DNA of 64,000 nucleotides from Centropus unirufus. Its lineage: Eukaryota > Chordata > Aves > Cuculiformes > Centropidae. The DNA is taken from contig VYZI01000104.1 in NCBI GenBank assembly GCA_013397695.1, positions 1,507,112 to 1,571,111 on the forward strand, read 5' to 3'. The translations under genes and the position numbers were made by a program. Under the pieces are notes generated by a model. It was not told the origin of the DNA, did no database searches, and worked only from the letters and a program-made list of their open reading frames with translations. Position 1 is the stretch's first letter; every line of letters starts with the position of its first letter. Of the stretch, positions 24,701-37,454 are shown one piece after another.

Positions 24701-27700
24701 TCATCTCTAAGCTGGCAGCTTGTTGGCACGGCCTTCTCCTACCATACAGTTAGCAGTTAAGGGCTTGTATCTAGGCCAAAATCACTAATCCAGGCTATTT
24801 TCAAGTGTTAAGTCCAGTAGCTCAGTATGTCTTTCTCTTCCCCGTACTGTGGGAGATGGCATAAGCTCTAGGCAGTTTTGGAAAAAAATTAAAACACACC
24901 TGGGTGATTTCCAGATGCTGGATTTACATATCTATTACTGAGTTTCCAGGATATTCAGCATGAGCATCAAATGTTCCAGGCACATCTTGGAGAGAGTGGA
25001 GTAACCCCAGTCCACTCTCACCCACCATTAATTTCCCTTTTCAATGGCCTTTTGGCAGCATCCCAGCACATCCTCCACTATAATCTTTTCTTACCTGAAT
25101 TCAACCTGTCCACTGCTGTGACATTGCTGCAGGGATATTTTCCATCACTGGACAATCAACTATTTCTCTGCTTTGGGGCTTACCTGAATTTACACCCAAT
25201 CAGGCACTTGGGATAAAGGTTTTTGCTTCAATTGCTCTTGACCACCATCACCCAAGCTGAAAACGCTGTTTCAGAGAGGTAAAACATTATCTAGGTACTC
25301 AGAAAGAATAACCTGGCTCTGAAAATTAGACAGAGCTTTCAAGAAGTGTAGGATATTTGGTGATGCTGAGGGTGCTTTGTCACACCACAGGCCCCAAAAT
25401 CCCCCTGATCTATGCAACTTAGGGTATTTCAACAGCTGCCCTCAGCAGATGCTTCCTGATGTTGCCTAGAGTCTCAAAAAGGATGCAGAATATTTGTAGT
25501 AATCCCCTGAACAAACCCAAGAGGCTTCCTCAAAGCAGAGTTCTCAGCTCTGTTGACTTGTGTTTTTAGAAGGTAATATAAATTCCACTTACACTGGTTT
25601 GTTTTGATGTTGAAAATTGGTCTCCATAGACATGGTTGAAATCATGCCCTGAAGCACCGAGGCTGGAGCCAACAACCACACAGGCCTTCGCCAGTGCAGA
25701 GCTGAGGAGGCTTTAAAGGTGTAAATGCCATCCTGCCCTCCGCAGCAGGACTTGGAGAGCACAGGGGAGACCAGGCAGGGACAGGGTGGCCCATCACAGA
25801 AGGAAATGCCACAGTTGTGGGCCTGTGGACTTTCCCCAACACTACCCCAACCCAAAACCCCATCCCACTTCTCATGCATTTCATTCATCAAACATAGAGA
25901 AGGGGAAAAAAACCCCAGAGAGCCAGTAGGAAGCCTAAAAAAATGTGGGTTTTAATTTTTAAAACCTCATTGCTCTGCAGAAGCTCCCTCAAAGGCTGAC
26001 ATTCAGCTAGGACTGTGGTGCTGTTTGCCAAGCAGAAACAGCAATAAAAAGAAATAAGGGTGAGACAAACAGAGGGAATATAAGGAGAAATGACAAGCAG
26101 AGGTTTTTATATGGAAATTTATATCGAGGGTAACATTTCTGACTAACACAAGCACTTTAATACTTCCGGATGCAAGCCTCAAGCCAAAATCCAGTGAGGT
26201 CTGATGTTACAACAGTATTTAAGTTCAAGGATGCTGAACGTTTTGCAAGAGCTACAGGTTTTCTCAGCGCCAAAAGTCTTCCAGAAGAACAACAAAAAAG
26301 CTTTTAATTCTCCCCCAAATAACCCCGCCGCAGTGTCCCAACATGAAGCAGAAAGGAGTCCTGAGGCACCAAACAGCTCAGGTTGATTTGAACATTGGTA
26401 TGCGCAGACCTCTGTTAAGCCTACCCACACTATCCCAATTGCAGAAAAAAGGAGAGAAAAAGCAGAGGATGACTTTTGTATGAAAAATCGTTATTTTCAT
26501 TAAACTGTTTTCTTTCTCCTTCTAGGTCTAACGCAGCTTCTGCTGCCTGTCTCCACCACCCTTTGGCAGTGCCACAGCCTTCCCTGCCACCACAAAGTCC
26601 AGGCAGAAAGCAGCCATCAAGGATTTCCCTGAAAGGCCAGCTCGGTTTCCAATAAAGCACGAGATTGCTCTGTTGAGGGCAATACCAGGCTGAGATCAAA
26701 CCACAAGACAAGTTCCCCAGGTCAGCAGCACAGCGAGCGTGATCTCACATAAGCGATAAACTGTTCAGAACAACTTGTTCTGCTGCTCCTCCGCTGCTGC
26801 CAAGGCCCGTTTCTGCTTGGTTTATGCACTATGCCAATTCCTCCCATATAAGATTAAGCTGCCTTGAGGCAAATTCAACTTACACATCTGATATTTTGAG
26901 CATTTTCTATGCTCTGCAGCTCAGGAACCGGCACAACCCGCGTATTGCCACTTCCTCTTTTCACCTCGTGTCACCTTTGTAAAGGTGTCGGTTCACATTT
27001 AAGTGCTCACGTACCTTTTCCAGGACTTGGAAACACCAAAGGGATAATTCAAGGAAATAATATTCCACTGAAGAGCAGAACCAAGCCATCAGTGCCACAC
27101 AGCTTGACACTGCGGGGTCATCAACCTGATAGCAAAGACTATCAGACCTGTTTGCTTGGAGATGTCCATGACACAGAAAATTAGTTCCCCCTTTTGAGGC
27201 TGTTCTCTGTTTATTAAATCCCATTAGTTATTTCAAGTACTAGTGATATATCCTAGAAATAAACAAATTAGCTTTTAAGCTTAAAAGCTTATTTTCAAGA
27301 TCATCCCAGGCAACTCAATGTTAAGGCAAATATCAAACAAAAAAAAAATTCTATAATCTAAGCAGTCTCCAAATTCCTTGTTTGTTTACTTATCTGACTA
27401 CACATGAATAATTTCATTCTAGCACAGGCCTGCTCTGGTGCCAGATCTTATTTGCAATTCTGCTATGTGAAAGGCAAATGTACAGTTGAACTTGGATGCT
27501 ATGCAAGTATCAGCCAGCTATTAGTGTTAATTGCTAAAAAAAAAATCCAAAAATTAGATTAAACAAAGTTCAATGTCTATGGTTGTTGCTAGTTACAGTC
27601 ATAAGGAAAATAGTTACTAATACACAATTTATTGGGCTCAAATTATAAATACAATTAAAATATGGCATTTACCTCACCAGAGGAGTAACTCTATTTTATG

Positions 27701-30700
27701 CAGATGAGTTTTTCTGCGTGAAATCCAATTTCTGCACATTTCTGTCTATGCCAACAAGATGGACAGATCTAAAGGGACACTTACGTGTGAAATAACAGTG
27801 AACATTGCAACTTGGCTCACAAAGCAACCAAAAATGTTGCAGGTGCATCTCCAAAGCCATTGGTTCAACCATATCGATGAAATGCTATTGCGTAACAAAG
27901 TTATAAACAAGACTATAGGAAAGCAGAGGAGGGAAGAAACTTGCTGAGGGTGTGGCATTATTCTTATTAGTGACTGTTGAATTCATTTTGCCTCATTTCC
28001 AATGGAGTCAGATATTCAAATAAAGCATGAACACCATCTGTTTGCCACGGTCCAGAGAAAACAAAGTCTGGAGACCAGAGATCATTAAGATGGCAACAAT
28101 TATAGACTGATCTTGCCTATATAGTCAGTCTGTATCAGACGACGTCTGGGATCTGCTACAAAGGCTGTTGCCTACCCGTAAGATGGAAAGAAAGTTTCCT
28201 CTAAATGCAAAAACATTTATAACTGAATCAGCATTGGATCAGTGGAAAGAATATATTTACAAGGAAAAAAATTTTACAAGAAAATTTTGCAACTGTAATC
28301 AATTCCTCTGTGAAAAGAGTCCATCCTCTCTGAACCAGCAAGGCAGAAAGCACTGGCTTTACAGCAACTGGCACAGAATAATTTGCAAAAAATTTGTAGG
28401 TGAACCTGTACTGTAATTATACAGATAGAAACTTACTCATTCACAACTCCAGCGTCTTTATCACAAAATAAAAGGAGAGTGGTTCCTTGCATTTGTGTAG
28501 CCTTTAAATCAAGACATCTACTGAAAGTTTTTTAGCAGGTTGGTGAAAACAAGAACATTAAAGCCCCATATTCAGGAACTCCACTTAACTAAATCAACTG
28601 AATAAAATATCCAATGAAAGCATGAAATTCTAAACCAAACTTAATTGTGATAACCGAGTTTAATGATGTTATATGGCAAAGTTCATCACAACAAACCACA
28701 ACAGAAGCTTCCCTCCATCCTATTATTTAGAGCAGGTTTCACTCCACCTAGCTCAAGAAATAGGAACAAGGTGCATGTTTTCATTTAGTACAGGAAAATC
28801 TGTGGGAAACAGGAGGTCTGTGGAAGTGTACCCATAATCAACTCACTCTGGAGGAACACTTATGGTGGAAGTGTGTGCACGAATACCTCATTTCCTTCTC
28901 CCAGAAACACTTGTGCTCCCATTTTTGTAACTAAGATTTACACATTTCCCTGAACAAGAATAAATCTGAGCAAGCCTTTGCTCTGATGCTTGCTCAGCAT
29001 TGAGACCGAAGAACTCTATCTCAGCCAAAAACAGCACAATGAGGCACACAGGGTGCTCCGTGCCATCCTCCTGCCATCAACAGCACAAGTCACAGGACAT
29101 GCAGGTGGGCTCCTGCCAGCCTCTGGGCCCTCTCAGGCATTTTGGGATTGCAGTATGTGCTCTGCCAAGCTACAGGGGTCAGGCTGGGAGGTGCCATCAC
29201 CAGCTATTTGGTCACAGAAGAGAAATCCCCTCCAGGAAGCATTAAGTGACAACCACCAGTAAAAGGAAGATGCTGAACAGAGACCCCAGGTTGTCACAAA
29301 TGCAGCCTTAGTAGTATTTTATGACAATCTAAAAAAACATATTCCCTCCTGCATGTAAGCAAGGCACAGGAGCCACTAGTGCTCAGGGCCAGCCTTGGCC
29401 AGGGATCCCACTGTGAAGGCCAACAATCCCCAAACTTTGCAGAGTCAGCCAAGAAATTCAGTTTTATTCCAGCTCAGCCACTCAGGGTGAGAGGCTCACA
29501 ACCTTGTGGAGGCTTGAAGTCCTTCCCAGGGTCAAAAAATCAGCCCTGGCCTCAAAACATTGTAGCATGGCAATTCAAATTACTTTACAAATCACGAAGC
29601 AGACAAAAGGATTCTTTTTGCACCCTTTTTTTTCTGCACAGCTTCCTTAGAGCTGTGTGTTTGCTGGGGCTCATCAGCAACTTGCACTGTACCACTGTTC
29701 TATGTAGGAATTGCTGTGCGAGTACAGCTGACTGCATGCCAGTGCCAGGCAGGCATCACAGCCTCAACACAGTCTGCAGAAAGTAAAACTGTCCAAAAAA
29801 AAGAAATAAAACTCATGCAACTAAGGCTTTAGAAATGCTGATTTATTTTAATTTGGGAAACATTTTGAAGCAGTGGAATTAAGCCTATAGCACCACACAT
29901 ACCCACAAAGGCAAGATTATTGAGGCAACCTGGACAAATTACACTTCCTTTGTACACTTGGCCACAAAATCTGAAGCTCTGGGTGTCAATTCCTGCAGGG
30001 AAGCTCACATGCCTGCATGGATGATGCAAGTGGGTAACAATAACAGCCAGGCTATGAACTGCACGACCCAGAGATGGGTCTACATGGCATGAGCTTTTGA
30101 TAAAGCAGGATAAAGCCTTTATTAGCTTACTTTAACAGCTGTGCCTCAGCTGTTATCAGACCAAAGCAGGTTCAAGAATTAAAATATAAGAGATTTCCAT
30201 ATGACAGCTTATTTGTTGACCATAGCAGAGGCAGAATTACATCTGTTTGGGGATTTTTTGCATGTAGCAACTACCCAACAACTATTTGGAATTGGAAAAA
30301 AAAAATACGCATAATCCTGAAGGGAAAAAAATTACTGAGAGAATATTAAGTAAGCAAGAGTACATAGCAGACACAATGCACTGGATATTTCTGCCCTGAG
30401 TTTGTGTGTTTATAACATGCCTGTTCACTCCCAGTCATTTTAGTAGCTTGAAAACAGCAGTAGCAATTAAAAATTGTTCAATACTAAGTGATTTTTTTCA
30501 GAACTAGAGTGTAACCTCTGAAGTGAAAGGCAAAGGAACAGAGCATAACCTATCCCAGAAATAACAGGCTGAGTTGTTCATAAAGACTAGTCCAGTGACG
30601 AGGAATTAAGAATCAGAGTATACCATGGAGAAACTCCTGGTTTCCCTTTAGATGCTCTTTACACGCACTATACAAGCAGTTGCAAATAACTCCTAAAGGT

Positions 30701-33130
30701 TAAAATTGAGCATTTGAGCATAAAATTGACCTATTAAAACATTGATATGTTCTACACATTTTAGATTCCAAAACACAGTTAACTCCACTTAGTTTTAAAT
30801 GGCAGATATCCTTTATAACATATATCTACCCATGTAACTATTACCATACATCATTATTTCTTACTACTTTTACTAACCATGCTGGCATTTTTCAAGCTAG
30901 TTGCAACTTGTGTAAGTAACTGTATTAATTAAATGCCACATACCTAATTCCTTTATTAACCTTTCTTTCAACGACACAGCAATATGCAAGTATAACTATG
31001 GTAAGTGTTGATGGGATTTACAACTGGGTCCTGAGTATAAATCATATTTTTATCAGCATTAAACTTTTTATTGCATTCTTCATCATTTGTTTTACAGGAA
31101 TATGTGCTATCTCCCCTAACAGAAAGACCTATATTGAGGTGTAGCCCTTATTACTTGCCCCAAAAGATAACACAGATTTTTTTTTTCCTCTTAAGCAAAT
31201 AAAAAAAAACAAACCACAAATTAATGTAAACATTTAGGGACTCCAAGGAGCCTTTTTTGAAGAAATAAGTATATTCTGAGTCTATCATTTGTGTTCATGA
31301 TAAAATTTGAAAGTTTCATACAAAGCACTTAACACAGACCTGCCAAAATCAATGATATTTGTCACAGCAAGAGGATGGAGCACTGGAAACAGATGAAAGA
31401 CATGCCATAGGTTGACAAACTGCTCAATCATTAGCTCTTAATTTAAGCTTAGACCTCCTTTATAAGGCAAGTGGATGAGAACAGCAAAGAAAGCTCAGAT
31501 CAATCACCACATCCACACAGTTCATGTCCTATTTATAGTTTTACTTTGAAACTAAAGAGCAAAATGCAAACCCATCAAGCCAAAAAGGGGAAGAGAATGG
31601 ATACAATCCATAGGACCGTGAGCTTTAAGGCTGCTGCTTTATTTCACCACTGACAGCACTGCTACCAGTTCCGATTTTGTCAATATCCAACTCCTGACAG
31701 TTTTGATTACTTTCTTCTTGAGTTTCATATAGAGAGAAAATATTAAAAGGATGCAATGGCTAAGAAGTGTTAATCACTGTCAAGTTGTAGGCAAGCTATC
31801 ATCTCCTGTTCCCACCTCAGCCCACCCACTCCCAGTTTTTATATTTTTAAGACTATCAGGGCTTTTATATAGGGAAAGATCAGCAACTCTGAGACTTCCA
31901 GAGGTTTGCTCTTCTTTGTCTTGTCTTTTTATTCTCTTACTTGAAGACATTTTTTGAAATTAAAACACCAAGTTAAAAGGAAGCATGTCCAACATGAAAG
32001 CCTAAGTAATCATTAAATAGATATTTCAAAATGTCACATCCACAGCTCTTGACTTAGCTCTCCACCAAAGGATATGAAAAGTTCCCAATTTACCTTTTTG
32101 ATCATTTTCATGCCATCACCTGATGCAACGCAGATCAATCATGCTTCACCTCCGAATTACTCATCTTCACCCCATGCTCCATTCATCAATCCTTATTGCT
32201 GCCTTCTTCCATCTCATCATCTTGTTTAATTACCACTTCTCTTACTCATCCATTCGGTGCACTAATCCTCAACACGCAACCTTTCACCACTTTCTTGCCC
32301 CAAAACAGGCAACAGTTCCACAAAGTGCTGCAATACAGGAGCCATCCCCGAGTTTATAGCCACACTCCCAAGTAAAGCACTGGTTAAAGGGATTTTAATC
32401 AGGTAAATGCATCCTCATATGACAGCAAGAGACAGCTCATGTTTCTTACTAACAGAAATAGGAAAGCAGTAAAGGAAATACATCATGCCCTAAAGACAGA
32501 ATTCCTTTAAATTTGTCAAGGACTTCAGGCAACAGTGAGTGCAGTCTCACTAGCTTAATACCAATAACAGGTTCTGGGGGGGGTTTAAAGGCATTAAAAA
32601 TATGTTACTCTTCAATGCATTTTCTCTGCATTACATGCTGGATCAAATAGCTACTTGCCCACCAAACAAGAGTCTTTGTTTTGGTTTAAAAACTACTTTC
32701 CCAAAAGGATGTCCTCTCTCAGTTTGCCACTGCCATTTGCTCAGTTTTCAGCCCTGGGCAAGTAATTTAGGGCCTAATGTCATTTCAGACCTATTTATAT
32801 CCCTGGCAAAACCATTTAAAATTAGACTTTTGGCTCTATAGAGCCAAAGGTCTGCATGACTGCATAGTTTGCTACAGAGAGGAGCCTCAAGCAGTGCTCA
32901 GCCCACAGAAGGTATTTTTGGGGAGAGGTTGCCAGAGTACAAATGTTTTTAACTTGGGTGCCCAAAAACTGAATTGACAGTAAACGAGCACACACATCTG
33001 GAAGCTTTGTGCATTGCACACGATGTTCACTTACTTTTTTAAACTAACTGAAGATACAGGTCACAAAAGTAATTTGTGGTGTTAGAAGTGGTGCTAATTC
33101 AGTTTTAAAATTAGTCAACACAGGCAGAAT
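18751..33130. other. EFEMP1-PNPT1 intergenic region, proximal part
   Basis: About 14 kb has no recognisable conserved gene on either strand. The one clear repeat is a minus-strand CR1 at 20382-20720. Scattered open frames of 60-140 codons have no domain signature. The longest plus-strand one (29379-29786) is Cys/Ser/Pro-rich and looks like chance. I see no tRNA, rRNA or microRNA hairpin. Regulatory elements may be present but cannot be identified without comparative data. Confidence 0.6.
20382..20720 (-). mobile_element. CR1 fragment, reverse orientation
   Basis: Read on the minus strand, this encodes the end of the CR1 ORF2 reverse transcriptase (GESLKLKEGRVRLDIGKECF, then HWHRLPRDVVD and PSLEVFKAKLDGALSNLI). 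It ends in the CR1 tail ATGATTCTATGAA at 20382. The open frame that runs through it is retrotransposon-derived and 5'-truncated, not a host gene. Confidence 0.93.
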
Positions 33131-33139
33131 GCTTTTGCA

Positions 33140-33145
33140 TTTATT
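33140..33145 (-). promoter_or_regulatory. Candidate minus-strand poly(A) signal
   Basis: TTTATT on the + strand (AATAAA on the minus strand) lies about 80 bases beyond the TGA of the candidate exon at 33226-33416. The GT-rich element CTGTGTTG follows within about 20 bases. Confidence 0.35.
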
Positions 33146-33225
33146 TACTGTAAACTCTTGAGAGTTTTGTAAGAATGCAACATTCAATGCTCAGAGTTCA
33201 CATAAATGCCTAGAGAGGCTTAAAG

Positions 33226-33416
33226 TCACACCTCTAGGTCCTCCTTTTCAAAACCATGGTCATCGTGGCTCTTCAGGCATTCTTCATTCCTTTTGTATCC
33301 ACACACAAAGGGGACAACTCTCTCTCTCTTGTAAGTTTTGCAAAATTTACCGTTTATGTAGATTTTCCCCTTCACATCAAAGAAAAAGAATTCTTTTCTG
33401 TGCCACTCATTCATCC
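33226..33416 (-). CDS. Candidate terminal coding exon of an unrecognised minus-strand gene
   Basis: I do not recognise this protein. On the minus strand a good acceptor (TTTTTTAACTTGCAG) ends at 33417. It is followed by an open frame with two bases completing a split codon, then MNEWHRKEFFFFDVKGKIY, a segment with four cysteines and a charged C-terminus EKEDLEV ending in TGA at 33226-33228. An AATAAA lies about 80 bases downstream (33140-33145), followed by a GT-rich stretch, as expected for a short 3'UTR. The entering phase is 1, compatible with the candidate exon at 37033-37179. The composition is charged and aromatic and looks protein-like. However, an acceptor, a 62-codon frame and a nearby AATAAA can coincide by chance in a 24-kb AT-rich interval, so this is a hypothesis. 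Confidence 0.3.
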
Positions 33417-36400
33417 CTGCAAGTTAAAAAATACCCATATTTCATTTGATCACACTGAAAAGGCAAGCCGGGAATTTGTTTCAAGGATCAGAGACCTATG
33501 AAGTCATATGAAATGCTAAGAAAAATGTTCTCTGTTATTCCACAAATATTCTGTCTATATTCTGAAGTGTCCAAGCAAGCTGTGGAGAAGTTGTGTGGGC
33601 AGAAGCTGCACGCTGCAGGCATCACCATAAAACAGTTGGAACCCAGCTTGGACTGCAAGAGGAAAAGCATTTCCCTTGGTCAGCTAACCAGTGCCATCGT
33701 ATGGCAGAAGATTAAATAGAGAAAGTTGCAGGAAATAACTAACTCATTTTAGGGTCTTCCTCTGTCCAGGGAGCTCACTGCAAATATGGAAAAGGTATTC
33801 TCAATTTTTTTTATCATACCTTCCAAAGGTCTTCCAAAAAGACTCTAGTGAAGACATGTATCACAAGAGATCCTCTGAAGACTAAAATGTGATGTTTCAT
33901 GCTGCTCTGGAGGAAAGACATTGTTATCCGGTGAGCTGTTTAAAACAGTAACTCTCACCGTAGTTGCTCAAACCTTTGGTTTTCTAAAGAGGCCAAAGAT
34001 GAATAAGTGACACATCTTAAAGAAAGAGAAACTTTGTTGTCAGATAAGGCAATTTTTAAAGCCTTTTCCTGAGTTCTAAAAGGCATCCTCTCAGCCAGTT
34101 TGGGGCATAAGGAGAGAAGGGAACTTCCAAACATCAAAAATGGCGCTGCTTGAAACTCACGGGGCCACAACAGTGTTGCTTTGGTAGGTGCTCTGTACTC
34201 CAGAAGGCAGGGATTTCTTCAACGAGAAACTTCTTTCAGAAAAGGTTTCTCAGACCTCACCAGCTGCTGCCTCAGCTAAAGGGAGCCACAGGACCACACA
34301 CACACACAGAGTGGTACTCACCCAGCTTTTACAGATTACTACATTTAAAAATTTCCCTCCACTCTATGATATTCCACCTTTTCCTAACCCTAGCACTTTC
34401 ATTTATGACAACACAACAAATGAGGAACAGGCATTTCAGGCCCACTTGAAATTCCTTCACTCTATTCAAACTCATGAGCATCCCTCAGCTCAAGCTTCAA
34501 CCCCAGCTCAATACCCACCTCCAAAACATATTTACCATTTTAAAAAGGCATTTACTCCAAAGATGCTATACGAATGCTTAAAAGGAGTATTGCATGTTCT
34601 CAAGCATGACACCAAACAGGTCTATGTACTTAAGTAAGTAAATACATGTGTGGCCATTACATCTTACCCACCACTTTAAATTTAAGCACAAATAGTTTTT
34701 TACATCCACATCTCTGTATGTCTAGGTTTTGCTATTCAACTACAGAAATCATCATTCAATCCTTGATCATCCCTCCTTAACTGTACTTGAAATGGCCATC
34801 TCCAGACTTACCCTGCTCATGCAGAGGTGACCCACCTTCCTTGGAACTAAGCTGCAGGCTGCAGGTGACCCGCAGAGCAGAGGAGTTGTCCCCCATGCAA
34901 CACTAAGCGTTAGCGGTCTGTAACATGGAACAGAACAGGACCCCCATGCAGTACCACCACCTGTCCCAAACACTGATCAGAAACATTTCTAGGCCAACAG
35001 GAAAAAGAAAGAGCAGCTGAACAGAAAGTAGCATGAAACATGATGGTAATTCCTTTGAGAGGGCAGACTCCTAGAGTGAATATTTTTCCTTTAAACAAGG
35101 GATGGAAACATGCATAAACACAATCTTGTAGCATGTGCAGATAATGATTTCAGAAGAATCTGAACCTAAAGTGTCAGATTAAATGAAATGAGGTGATTTC
35201 AACTGCCAAAGGACCCAAATGGGCAATTCCCAGAAAACATTATAGCTCTCCTTCGGTAATTGGCCAAGGACATAAAAGTTTCTGAAAAGATAAATTACAA
35301 ACTATGCATTTATTTCCAAGTAACACAGAGGTTTTTCTATCAGCATACATGACAATTTCTATTAGCGGCAGACAGGTGCTTCCTATCCTCCTGCAGAACT
35401 ACTCTTGTGAGTTCACATTAACATGTTTTAAAAGTCTGTGCACAGCTACAAAGTTTCTGAATCTGAATATGCAATTTTTCACTAGAGACCTTCAGCTTTA
35501 AGGACTGCTTCCACCCCATGCACCTGCTGATCCCATTTTTAACCTGCCAGAGGACTGCAAAAAACATGGTTATTCAGGTTTTTTTCCACACAAAGCACAA
35601 GTTAAAGCTGCCTAGTTGAAGGCATAACACATTCAATAACACCACCAGGACGCCTTGGCTGCAAACAAGTCGCTGAACATAAGACTGTTTTATTCTCAAC
35701 TTAATACAAAAGATAGGACAAAGGAGAGCCTAGGTAAATATGAAGGAGTTGCACTCTGCTTGTTCAAGTGAGGAGCTTGTCTTTTCTTTGTTTTGTTTTT
35801 TTTTCCTGGTTTGTTTTTCTAAGCACAACTGGAAAACATACCAACCGTTTCCTTGAAGACTTTCTAATTTCAGATTTCACAGCAATAAAAATCCTAACTC
35901 AAATGTCTTGGAAGCTTATTACTCAAAAGAAAAGAATGTGTATAACCCAGTGTGGGCATGAAAGAGTAGGTGCAAAGGCATAGGCTATATATAAATATTC
36001 ACACATAGTTTGATTATTGCCATATCCAAATATTCTTCCTGGAGAAAAACAGGAAAGAAAAATTTCTTCTGACTATCATTCAGTTCCTTGCCCTACTTGC
36101 ATTTTATGGGGACCTCAGGCCTCAATAAGAAAAAAAATGCCCAGCTCCTTCAGAAACCACAGTATTAGTTTGGGAAAAGAGAATTTGCAAGTGTTTCTCT
36201 TGGGTTCAAACACTCACTTAACAGACTTTGTTATAGACATCTCTGACTTACACATCAGGCCAGTAGGACTTGAGAGGATCACAGGATTTAATTTGGTAAA
36301 TTATATCCCCTGACTGAATTCCTCCTCCATTCCCATAAACAAGGCACATACAGAACTGCCACACCACACATTTTCCTGCTCAGGAAGCAGAACAATTATG

Positions 36401-36419
36401 TAGCTCATAAGTACCCAGG

Positions 36420-36450
36420 AAAAAAAAAAAAAGGAGGGGGGGGGGGGGGG
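36420..36450. repeat. Homopolymer pair A13 then G15
   Basis: A run of 13 A (36420-36432) is followed after GGA by a run of 15 G (36436-36450). It is a likely replication-slippage hotspot, and its length is uncertain in any assembly. Confidence 0.9.
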
Positions 36451-37032
36451 CTGGGGTGTTAATTTAACCCCATCAACCCATCTTCTTACACTTGCACTGA
36501 AATCCCTCACTCAAATAAAAGGCTACATCCACTTGTCACAGAAGGTTTGATGGCTCAGTTAATCCAAATTAGTTTCGTGGAAAAAACTGAGGGCATTTAC
36601 TCAAATAATCATTAGAGCTAATGCAAGCTAAGGAAATTTGCATCATCTGAAAGCTATCACAAGATATAGAACAGGAAATTATAGTAGCACTAACCATGAT
36701 AAGAGCAGTGGGACAAGACAAAGTAAAAGAGAAAAGTAGTTGTTTTAAAAACACTTTTTCAATGTATACTACTAATGCTTCTTTAGAAATTTAGGATGAG
36801 ATATTATATGTCTGGCTAAAACAAATTTATCACTTAAAAAAAAGTCACTTGCTCAGGTGTGGCATCTGAACAGGCTCCAAGGGCTGTTAATGCTGGTCCC
36901 AGTCACTACCCTAAATGTTTTACATAGTTTATACTGAAACTAGCAGATTGTGATATCCTACTTGGGTATGGTGGAATGGTTGCAGAGCTACTGGGAAACT
37001 TCACTGGAACAATAACAGGCACAATTTCTTAC

Positions 37033-37179
37033 CAGCATTGTCCTCATCTGCATTAATGGCAAGAAAGAGGAAAATAAATTGCTGTTGGGGTAGTTTTTTT
37101 TGTTCAACAGTAAGTGCAACCTTTGTCATTCTCCATGAGTCACTTTCATATAGCCAGGTTTGTAGAATAGGTTCTGCTT
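37033..37179 (-). CDS. Candidate internal exon, minus strand, unrecognised
   Basis: On the minus strand the acceptor GGTTTTTTTAG ends at 37180 and the donor CTG|GTAAGAAAT begins at 37032. They bound a 147-bp phase 1-1 open segment reading AEPILQTWLYESDSWRMTKV and ending INADEDNAG. Joined to 33226-33416, the codon G|GG restores an open frame across the junction. The pattern W-x4-V-x(13)-F followed by alternating hydrophobics suggests a beta-strand domain, but I cannot assign a family. A chance occurrence is quite possible. Confidence 0.25.
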
Positions 37180-37196
37180 CTAAAAAAACCACACAC

Positions 37197-37213
37197 AATA
37201 ATAATAATAATTA
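37197..37213. repeat. (ATA)n microsatellite
   Basis: A short trinucleotide tract of about five ATA units lies immediately upstream, in the minus-strand sense, of the polypyrimidine tract of the candidate exon at 37033-37179. Confidence 0.8.
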
Positions 37214-37389
37214 CACTTTACTTCATGCCAAAACTCTTTAAGAAGCTCAATTTAATCTTGTAGTGTAAAATAGCATATAAACTTAAGCCCAGGAGAAAGA
37301 TGAGCCATAAGAAGCCATACAGTGGATTAGTGTATGCATAATGGTAGCTGCTTCTAGCCACAGAAGTTGGCTGTATGCTTATTACTCAC

Positions 37390-37454
37390 TTAAAACTTCA
37401 TGTGACACTTTATATATGTGGGCATTATTCTTTCTTTTAAGAACGTTTTTCTTT
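37390..37454 (-). other. Alternative candidate exon, minus strand
   Basis: A 65-bp segment is bounded on the minus strand by CTCTGCCTCCCTGGTAG and a near-perfect donor core GTGAGTAA with A at the last exon base. In phase 2 it is open (KKNVLKRKNNAHIYKVSHEV) and leaves phase 1, so it could also join to 37033-37179. It is very short and lysine-rich. I regard it as more likely chance than real. Confidence 0.12.

Noticed and set aside
29379..29786. A 135-codon + strand open frame followed by AATAAA near 29.80 kb.
   Set aside because: The protein is low-information, rich in Cys, Ser and Leu. There is no promoter-like context and no supporting upstream exon. The nearby AATAAA alone is weak evidence in AT-rich DNA.
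33955..34014. A minus-strand segment between acceptor TTTCTCTTTCTTTAAG and donor ACG|GTGAGAG.
   Set aside because: The splice sites look good, but the only open phase (2-2) cannot join the terminal candidate at 33416 without an immediate stop. It is not included in the proposed gene.
34188..34637. A 149-codon + strand open frame in the intergenic region.
   Set aside because: Much of the first part is stop-poor CA-rich sequence. I recognise no family, the frame lacks a convincing start context, and no splice partners were found.
34668..34721. A 54-base minus-strand phase 1-1 segment ending at donor TGG|GTAAGATG.
   Set aside because: The phase fits between the candidate exons, but the acceptor has no polypyrimidine tract and a frame this short is open by chance almost half the time.
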